A stretch of 64,000 bases of DNA, taken from NCBI RefSeq assembly GCF_037975245.1, contig NC_092569.1, positions 34,200,668-34,264,667 on the forward strand. The letters run 5' to 3'. Below are positions 58,601 to 64,000 of this stretch, piece after piece. The position numbers and the translations under genes were made by a program. Under the pieces are notes generated by a model, which saw only the letters and a program-made list of their open reading frames with translations, did not search any database and was not told the origin of the DNA. Each line of letters starts with the position of its first letter. Position 1 is the first letter of the stretch. Source of the DNA: Apostichopus japonicus (taxonomy: Eukaryota > Echinodermata > Holothuroidea > Aspidochirotida > Stichopodidae).

Positions 58601-61600
58601 TGGATAAGCAGTTTGCTAACAGTTTTATTTTATTTTAACATTTAGAACCTGGATACTCACCATCTCCATCTTCACTATCCGATACAGCTGATGGAACGGC
58701 TTGGGTTTCTGCTTCAAATAATCTCCTTTCTTCTCCTTCTCCATCTTCTAGATTAACCAAACAATAGAATTAATTAAATAGATGTGCATGTAAAGAATAA
58801 TATTACGAACCACAACTGAATGTCAACTGTAGATCAGGTTCAGCATGAAAGTCAATATACGGCAATGGTACATTTTCTGTGTGTCTGACATGAAACCAAA
58901 CATGCCCTATTGTGATACTTTGTATGTGTCTGTATCTCTATTTTATGTCTTATTTCACATTACATCCCATGACATGAAACCATACACACCCTATTGCGAC
59001 ACTTTGTATGTGTCTGTATGTCTATTTTATGTCTTATTTCACATTACATCCAATGACATGAAACCATACACACCCTATTGTGGAACTTTGTATGTGTCTG
59101 TATGTCTATTTTATGTCTTATTTCACATTACATCCCATGACCGGAAACCATACACACCCTATTATGACACTTTGTATGTGTCTGTATGTCTATTTTATGT
59201 CTTATTTCACATTACATCCCATGCAATGAAAGCATACACACCCTATTGTGATACTTTGTATGTGTCTGTATGTCTATTTTATGTCTCATATCACATTACA
59301 TCCCATGACATGAAACCATACACACCCTATTGTGATACTTTGTATGTGTCTGTATGTCTATTTTATGTCTATTTCACATTACATCCCATGACATGAAACC
59401 ATACACACCCTATGGTGATACTTTGTATGTGTCTGTATGTCTATTTTATGTCTATTTCACATTACATCCCATGACATGAAACCATACACACCCTATTGTG
59501 ATACTTTGTATGTGTCTGTATGTCTATTTTATGTCTCATATCACATTACATCCCATGACATGAAACCATACACACCCTATTGTGATACTTTGTATGTGTC
59601 TGTATGTCTATTTATGTCCTTTTTCTTAAACATTATGCAACAAAATGAATACCAGAAACCTTTACCCGATTCAGAATCACTATCTGGGTCATAGGTCAAG
59701 GTGGCTCTGACCTTACTAGTGGGCTGGGTCGGTGGATCCTGGATGAAACCCACTGCTTGAGTTGCTGCCATAGCTAGGTCATCTGCATCTTCTGTGTTAT
59801 CTGTGTCTGAAAGGAATGACGAAACATGAGTCATGGAGAAACATGAAAATGAGAATGTATTATTAACTAATAGACACTCATCTTTGAAGAAGATGTTGCA
59901 TGTTACTAAGCCAATAAGAAGGGCTCAAGGGTGTGCTATATATGAGGATTAATTACCAGGGGAATAGCAGTGAGAAGATGATAACATAAAAAATGCATGA
60001 TTCAGACATTTACTGAGGAATAGATCTGCCATGAAATGACAAATGTATTACTACTGTGATGCATCTTTGAAATGATCAGTCAACGTCTTTATAGTGACTC
60101 AATTTATTACAAAAGGATAATTCAAAATAAAAATAAACTGTAAGAGACAGACAGGTGATGATGAGCATTCAGATGGTCAGCAATCAATTGATTATTATCA
60201 GCCAATTAATTGATGATCTCTATTCTCTTTGGGTTATCCGAAATGTCTCAAATGAAAAACATTTACAACCGATGCTAAATTGATCTAGGTAGCATGTAAC
60301 AACCCTGCAGATGCCAAAGAGGACTACGTTAGACACAAATCACATATTATTATTAAGAGAAATACAATCACACAATATAAGCAAACTTTGAATCTAACCT
60401 CTGACCTAAGGTTGAAAGCTTAAGAAGGATGTGACCTTCTTCTATCTTATCGAGATGAGTGAACAAAGGAAAGGTCACAGAGACAAACAATAAACAATAG
60501 AAATCATCAGAACAATAATTGGTTGAATTAAGCTTTCTTCTGTTATCATTATTAAGAGAAAAAACAATCATGTATACAAGATAAGCAAAAGTTGAATCTA
60601 ACCTCTGACCTAAGGGGTCGAAAGGTTAAGAAGGATGTGACCTTCTTCTATCTTATCGAGACGGATGAACAAAGGAGAGGTCACAGAGACAAACAATACT
60701 AAGAAATCATGAGAACAATAATTAATTGAATTAACTTTTCTTCTGTTATCATTATTAAGAGAAAAAACAATCATAAAAGATAAGCAACAATTTGAATCTA
60801 ACCTCTGACCTGAGGTTGAAAGGTTAAGAGGGAAGGATCTTACCATCTAGATCTGGTTCAACATCTGCCTCTGACCCTGAATCAAGAACTCTAGAGACAT
60901 CTGCTGTACCTACGGTAAAATGCATAATTATTTTGAGTGGTATAGTCCAGAAGCCCTCACTATGAAGTGACCTGGCATCAACAGATCCAACTATCTCAGA
61001 TAAAATAGTGCATTGTCCAACAACCAAGGGTACTACTTGTAACGGTTGTAGAATGGGATCCAATCATGCTCATGTTTTATGAGAAGGGAACAAATTCACT
61101 GTCAGAAGTTTCGTGAATCCAGGTGAGGTGGTCTTTGTAATTTGTAAGGCAAAACTTGAAATATGTAAAATGACAAGTTGATAAAGTTATTTCTATAGAC
61201 CTACAGTATAACTTAATTGTATTAACATGTTATGTAGTACTCTTACAAAAACCTGTTTTTTAGGGCCAAGTTATTTTCCCCTCTATACCCAAATGTACTT
61301 GAGCATGCGATATTTTGTTAGTCGCAGATCTTTAATCCACCTGGGCAAATTTCTAACTTTCTTAGAGCAGATATCCTAGGCCTAAATTGAGAGGAGTTCC
61401 TATCGTCCTTGAGCAATAAGGTTACCTACTGACTAATTACGCCTTCTGGGTATGAAGAAGTTTATTAACCTCTCCTCATTGTTCTTCATTCTTTGTTTAA
61501 TATGTTCCTTCCACTGCACTCACATTTTTTGATCGTATTCTGTTGCATATTCTGCAGTTGGTCATGTGATGCGTTCCTACAAGCCGTCATACAATGTAAG

Positions 61601-64000
61601 TTATGCTACCCTGTGACCCTTTCTGCGGATACCCACATAAAGTTGAGGTTGACTAGTGCTAACGCCCTCCTTTTGCCTACTGTGCTCCGATCAGCTCCAC
61701 GCTAATCATATACATATATACACATAGTGAAGTTAATGAAGGCGGGACACAAGCATGGCACGTGTAGATCGGAGAAACCAGAGGTATGTTACTTTATGCA
61801 ATTGCTTGTATGCATTTATCAGATACTCTGAAGTGAAAATTAACTGAATGCTAATTACACATTTGAAATTAATGATCTAATGTTGCAAACACTGTTTCTC
61901 TATGTTTCATGATTGATACAATGATAGTATTTCAGAGCTCTAGCTATATGCATAACTTGTTCTGGTTTAATAGTTTTATAATGACCCTTCAGTAAAAGCC
62001 TTTGGGTACTCTCTATGTAACTGCCTCCTTTATCGCTACCCTGTGCAAAAATTCAGGAGAGTGGCTTCCGTTTGTTCAATTATGATTGTACTATTCAGGG
62101 ATGCCAGCAGGGTTTTCCCCTAGGGCCTGAAAGTTGTGGGGACTTGGACGTCCCAAAGACTATCTAATATATCAATCAATCAATCAATATTTTGGCAAAA
62201 TATCCCTCCCAGATCACCGGAAATGGAACTTCCCAGGCCTTGTATGTTGCATCTGAAATTTATTCTTATCTGAACTTTATTTTGAGGATATCACGTTTTA
62301 GAAATTTACACTACCAAAAAAATACTATAAAAAATACAATAAGAAAAATAAGAAACAACACCATAAGATTAAAACATAACTGGATAATGGTCATGTGTTC
62401 GATTCTTTAACCTTAAATGGAACCAAATTTCAAAATTGGGAAAAAGCCGGAATTCCGGCTATTGCCGGAATTCTGGCATCCCTGCTCTATTGTTTGGTCA
62501 AACTTGATGATCAACCAACATTCTGCTTCGATGGCAGTCTGTTCAAACTAATTAATTAAATAACTAAGTAAATTATGAGGCTGTAATTACCTTTGTCTTC
62601 AGCTATCTCTTCATCTGATTCTCTAGCCAGGACTCCTCCCGCTCTTGGCACAGCCGGTGTCTTCATTTGAAGAGTTTTATTCTTTCCTACGTGGTCACTC
62701 TTAACGGCTTGTGTCGGCTGAATACAGTCACTGAGGTTCAAGTAGTCAGAATTTTCAGACTGAAGAGATATATATATGTGAAAATACATGAAAGCTATGG
62801 ACTTTGGAATTGATATATAAATTTAAAGACATATATATATATATATAAAAAGATCACCGTCAAAAATCTCTAAAATATATATAGAGATATGTTCTGGCAT
62901 CTACAAAAATCCTGTGACCCATGAACATTTTTCTCAACCCATTTTTGGATTACCCAACTCCACCCAGCCAGCCCCACCCCAAGATTGTTCGCAGACAGTC
63001 GTGTTAAACAATAGACACAAACAAAAAGCCCAGTGAACAAAACTTGACTTGTTACCTCTTTCTGATCTTCAGTATGAGGTATTAGCAATCCTTGGTCAGA
63101 GTCCACACCATCCAGCATCAGCTCGGAGTCTGTGTCCGATCCAGATCCCTGAGACTTCAAATGATATGAAAAAAACAATTTCAACTCTCATCAAATTAGA
63201 TCTACAAAAGTGTCTGAGAATAGAACCGCTGATATTGTCTGATGCAGGTGGCTTGGTTGATGAATATTCATAAGATCATGTTACTTGTTTGTGTGACTTG
63301 CTTTAAAACGATGTCAAACACGTCAGCTCTGAAATCTTGTATGCAAAGTTGACAATGAACAGATATGAACAGTAAGAAAGCCTTTACCACACAAGATCGT
63401 ACTCGGGTGATTTCCAACAAAACCCAATTCCAGAACCATTGTCGCACTCGGAACAATGTGAAAGCCCTCTCACCTACACCGTACATGCAACTTGTAATGG
63501 TACATTCTAATTCTGACGAGGTACCAGGTGACTAAACCCCACAAGTTTCTTAAATGATGACCTCGGCAGTTTCCTTTCAAGTGTTGTTTCAAAACCAGCA
63601 ACAGTTCAGAGAAAATATACCATAGACATTTGCGTAATTTCACAGTTATGACTCAAATGAATGCTGACTTGATATTACCAAATAAAGAGCTGTTATATTT
63701 AACTGATCAGGTGTGCTTTAAACTATTCAAAGACCTCTGTGAACTGGATGCAATGGGAAAGATCATATAACTACAAAAAGGGCTATGTCATTCCTCAGGT
63801 AACCCTCTTTTCCTGAGTCAGAACGGAAGTCAAAAACGATCAAAAAGGTTTTAAATCTATGTAAATTTTAAATACACTGCACAGTTCAGTGCTTCACAGT
63901 AGCCTGTTCTAGATATGGTATATTTATTATCGATAACCTTTGGAATTGATAGAATATCTTTCCTACCTTGTTATATTCACTTGCAAGGTAGTACTGGCAA
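36897..64000 (-). CDS. MDC1: Mediator of DNA damage checkpoint 1 (MDC1) orthologue, 5' part outside the window
   Basis: Seventeen exons fit in phase on the minus strand: 64000-63967 (partial), 63148-63056, 62759-62591, 60909-60844, 59806-59666, 58747-58661, 54293-54222, 51153-51073, 49895-49720, 47486-47264, 45261-44111, 43117-41177, 40695-40510, 39650-39582, 39020-38921, 38409-38228 and 37097-36897 (TAA). About 1656 residues are visible. The C-terminal tandem BRCT matches vertebrate MDC1 (VMFTGV, DCTHLVTDK, RRTVKFLC, EFLLTG). The middle is disordered with SDT-type acidic motifs and many TQ sites. In vertebrates MDC1 binds phosphorylated H2AX by its BRCTs and recruits NBS1 through SDT motifs and RNF8 through phosphorylated TQXF motifs in the nucleus. 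The FHA domain should lie upstream of this window. Confidence 0.9.
38019..38066. repeat. (TA)n microsatellite
   Basis: About 23 TA units in an MDC1 intron; they generate Ile-Tyr shadow frames on both strands. Confidence 0.95.
41177..43117 (-). CDS. MDC1: MDC1 large disordered exon (647 codons)
   Basis: Phase 0-0 exon starting CAAGTTCCGG and ending GCCTCAGAG. It encodes a highly charged Lys/Arg/Glu/Ser/Thr-rich chain with many Ser-Thr-Arg-Ser (STRSR) and KRGRRK-like patches, probably a flexible chromatin-associated linker, equivalent in position to the PST-repeat region of vertebrate MDC1. The segment 42459-42240 is nearly identical in DNA to 44705-44488 of the neighbouring upstream exon. The complementary strand shows long Leu/Ser-rich frames that are shadows. 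Confidence 0.85.
43118..44110. other. MDC1: MDC1 intron between the two large exons
   Basis: No satellite. AT-rich, single-copy looking. The open frame at 43673-43915 (+) has no domain. Confidence 0.5.
44111..45261 (-). CDS. MDC1: MDC1 exon with TQxYG motif cluster
   Basis: Phase 1-0 exon of 1151 bp. It carries five TQ motifs in the form TQ(A/R/V)YG, each in an acidic context (ETQAYGMESQ, ETQAYGMDD, ATQRYGDDE, ETQAYGDE, ETQVYGDD). A repeated NNSNEGQSIDVEGG segment brackets the 73-residue block shared with the next exon. Each TQ is a potential ATM site. In vertebrates the phospho-TQXF form binds the RNF8 FHA domain; here the +3 residue after T is Tyr rather than Phe. Confidence 0.88.
45425..46385. 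repeat. AT-rich tandem satellite in an MDC1 intron
   Basis: Units of TATAGTACATAACATATAC, GGTGATATATT and AATGTATGGTTATTTAGTAC recur. From about 45720 a roughly 122-bp composite unit is repeated four to five times with few changes. It is noncoding. Confidence 0.8.
46386..47050. other. MDC1: MDC1 intron, unique sequence
   Basis: No repeat or exon recognised; it lies between the AT satellite and the triplicated exon-end segment. Confidence 0.5.
47055..47312. repeat. Triplicated exon-end/donor segment (81-83 bp)
   Basis: Three copies of CTACTGATTTGCGGATTCTTG... through the donor site and the last 50-60 bp of the MDC1 exon at 47264-47486. Donor-like sites sit at 47100, 47181 and 47264. The copy farthest from the exon contains an 8-bp GGTCCTTA insertion. 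Confidence 0.85.
47264..47486 (-). CDS. MDC1: MDC1 acidic exon
   Basis: Phase 0-1, 223 bp. It contains a SEDTDLDESSTQAEA stretch (acidic SDT-like and one TQ) and many Glu/Asp. The donor region and last ~60 bp of the exon are repeated twice more downstream in the intron (donor-like sites at 47181 and 47100). Using those sites would bring in an early stop, so they are taken as noncoding duplicates. Confidence 0.8.
47514..49495. repeat. 34/35-bp minisatellite, about 56 copies
   Basis: The unit is GATGGGGCTTGTGCATGATA followed by AACAACAATAACCTA (35 bp) with a 34-bp variant (GATGGGCTCG...) and scattered point variants (CATA for CCTA, AGCAAT for AACAAT). The array fills the intron between the exons 49895-49720 and 47486-47264. 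The array yields open frames of up to about 170 codons, all satellite artefacts. Confidence 0.95.
49720..49895 (-). CDS. MDC1: MDC1 exon, basic Ser/Thr-rich
   Basis: Phase 1-0, 176 bp. It encodes SIASTVLLNQSSDLE followed by SFSPTKQALM (an SPxK site, CDK/proline-directed type) and TPGRND. Junctions are TTTCAG/TATCC and AAGAAG/GTTTG. Confidence 0.75.
50110..51070. other. MDC1: MDC1 intron with degenerate repeats
   Basis: A TGTGTCCAGGGACATGGTGC-like word recurs loosely at 50290-50450, and an AACAAATAACAAAAT simple repeat lies at 50815-50890. No exon beyond 51073-51153 is seen. Confidence 0.45.
51073..62759 (-). CDS. MDC1: MDC1 TQAV motif exons (six small exons)
   Basis: Exons 62759-62591 (PTQAVKS), 60909-60844 (SGSEAD), 59806-59666 (ATQAVGF, PTQPT), 58747-58661 (ETQAVPS, SDSEDGDG), 54293-54222 (ETQAVPV, SEDDDDE) and 51153-51073 (ATQAVEM, DDSDTE). 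The last five are all phase 1-1, so they can be duplicated or skipped without a frameshift. Those at 58747 and 54293 are clearly related (both EAETQAVP). Each couples a TQ with an acidic SD/SE cluster typical of CK2 and ATM target modules. Confidence 0.82.
51242..51705. mobile_element. Likely MITE, 464 bp
   Basis: Starts CAGGGATGAGACT and ends AGTCTCATGCCTG, a 12-of-13 inverted match. Flanks share AGAGAA but not an exact 8-bp duplication. Next to the left end are G/C-tract hairpin sequences like those in the other MITEs here; the right half is A-rich with CGCGAA words. Confidence 0.55.
52180..54075. repeat. G-rich ~73-bp minisatellite, about 26 copies
   Basis: The unit has GTGGGTGGGGAGGGGGAGGG, AAGGGGTTTGTTCATGATTT, CACAGGTTTATAAA(A/G)GTG and TAATGAATTCTTTTT. 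Copies are 65-74 bp, differing mainly in the number of GGGGGA blocks and in A/G at one site. It lies in the MDC1 intron between exons 54293-54222 and 51153-51073. The G-rich strand is the + strand, the template strand of MDC1 transcription, and each unit has four or more G-tracts. Confidence 0.95.
54294..55100. other. MDC1: MDC1 intron, no exon seen
   Basis: A TACTATTGCAAGATTGCTTG / CACTCCTACT segment occurs twice (54510-54625) around a C-run at 54544-54558. Otherwise nothing is recognised. Confidence 0.45.
55100..58265. repeat. AGGTCA/TGACCT-rich repeat family (copy 2), ~400-bp tandem units
   Basis: Blocks containing ATAACTTCGCACACGAAGGT, GGTCAAATTGAGGTCAAGGG and TTGACCTTTGGTGACCT recur with a 400-bp period at about 55588, 55987, 56386 and 56786. 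More diverged copies reach about 58150, then comes the (CA)n end. The family is the same as at 12.9-14.8 kb. The whole array sits in the MDC1 intron between exons 58747-58661 and 54293-54222. It is noncoding. Confidence 0.85.
58272..58317. repeat. (CA)n microsatellite
   Basis: CA repeat with two TA interruptions at the end of the AGGTCA-rich array. Confidence 0.9.
58890..59625. repeat. 84-bp tandem repeat, about 9 copies
   Basis: The unit contains CATTACATCCCATGACATGA, AACCATACACACCCTATTGT and CTTTGTATGTGTCTGTATG then a T-rich part. Its length is divisible by three, so a long + frame stays open (58845-59396), but the peptide only repeats the satellite. It is in the MDC1 intron between exons 59806-59666 and 58747-58661. 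Confidence 0.9.
60360..60838. repeat. ~203-bp tandem repeat, about 2.3 copies, next to an MDC1 exon
   Basis: TTGAATCTAACCTCTGACCT recurs at about 60388, 60593 and 60793, together with GAAGGATGTGACCTTCTTCT and CAAAGGAAAGGTCACAGAGA. The last partial copy ends directly beside the donor of the exon 60909-60844. Confidence 0.8.
61070..62095. other. MDC1: MDC1 intron, unique sequence
   Basis: No exon or satellite recognised; the + frame at 61493-61705 has no domain. Confidence 0.45.
62096..62484. mobile_element. hAT-like MITE, 389 bp
   Basis: The ends are perfect 12-bp inverted repeats, CAGGGATGCCAG and CTGGCATCCCTG. The flanks share only CTATT (an eroded target duplication). Near the right end are CCGGAATTCCGG-type palindromes. 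CAGGG...CCCTG ends are typical of hAT elements. It is non-autonomous, in an MDC1 intron. Confidence 0.65.
63056..63148 (-). CDS. MDC1: MDC1 exon with canonical SDTD motif
   Basis: Phase 0-0, 93 bp. It encodes GSGSDTDSELMLDG then VDSDQGLLIPHTEDQKE. S-D-T-D-(S)-E is the CK2-phosphorylated motif through which vertebrate MDC1 binds the FHA/BRCT module of NBS1. It joins the partial exon that leaves the window (11 codons, CQYYLASEYNK) in phase 0. Confidence 0.82.
63149..63966. other. MDC1: MDC1 intron, no exon seen
   Basis: Single-copy looking DNA between the partial exon at the right edge and the SDTD exon. The minus-strand frame at 63268-63486 lacks a domain and splice partners. Confidence 0.5.

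Noticed and set aside
58845-59694. + strand frames of 183 and 85 codons with repeating YTPYCDTLYVSVCLFYV units
   Set aside because: An 84-bp satellite keeps any frame open; it lies in an MDC1 intron and on the opposite strand.

Overview
This is a eukaryotic nuclear window: genes are split by GT-AG introns, there are long introns, many satellites and microsatellites, and DNA-transposon remnants. An MDC1 orthologue with a vertebrate-like tandem BRCT end, a tRNA-derived SINE and abundant hAT-type MITEs point to a marine invertebrate deuterostome. I think an echinoderm is most likely, possibly a sea cucumber, but that assignment is inference.

Three protein genes can be built exon by exon with matching splice phases. 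(1) A SAM-dependent methyltransferase (class I, Methyltransf_11-like) lies on the + strand at 8821-11388, five exons, with its 5' end not found. (2) A 13-exon minus-strand gene runs from 29107 down to 16787. It joins a variant SET domain (KMT5A/PR-Set7-like), seven tandem copies of one 108-bp exon (36 residues each), a low-complexity acidic region with two zinc-finger-like clusters, and a tyrosine-recombinase (Crypton-like) core that keeps R, R, H and Y. It ends in a small basic Cys/Trp domain. The predicted product is 1358 residues. (3) The MDC1 orthologue (mediator of DNA damage checkpoint 1) occupies the minus strand from the right edge to 36897. Seventeen exons are visible. Its N-terminal FHA part lies beyond the window. 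It has SDT/TQ motif exons, two large disordered exons and a C-terminal tandem BRCT pair.

Layout: 1-8800 is transposon-rich intergenic DNA with hAT fragments and MITEs, a Harbinger-like MITE, and a GATATC palindromic array. 8.8-11.4 kb is the methyltransferase. 11.9-12.4 kb is a 3-copy 151-bp tandem repeat. 12.9-14.8 kb is a dispersed repeat rich in AGGTCA half-sites. 15-16.7 kb is AT-rich with no gene seen. 16.8-29.1 kb is the SET-recombinase gene, with a possible 5' exon near 31.35 kb. 31.4-36.8 kb is intergenic with several transposon remnants. 36.9-64.0 kb is MDC1, whose introns carry several large satellites: AT-rich at 45.4-46.4 kb, a 34/35-bp unit at 47.5-49.5 kb, a G-rich ~73-bp unit at 52.2-54.1 kb, the AGGTCA family at 55.1-58.3 kb, and an 84-bp unit at 58.9-59.6 kb.

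The most unusual item is the SET/tandem-exon/tyrosine-recombinase gene. It looks like a chromatin-methyltransferase module joined to a transposase-type DNA recombinase whose catalytic residues survive, with a symmetrical exon amplified seven times without losing frame.
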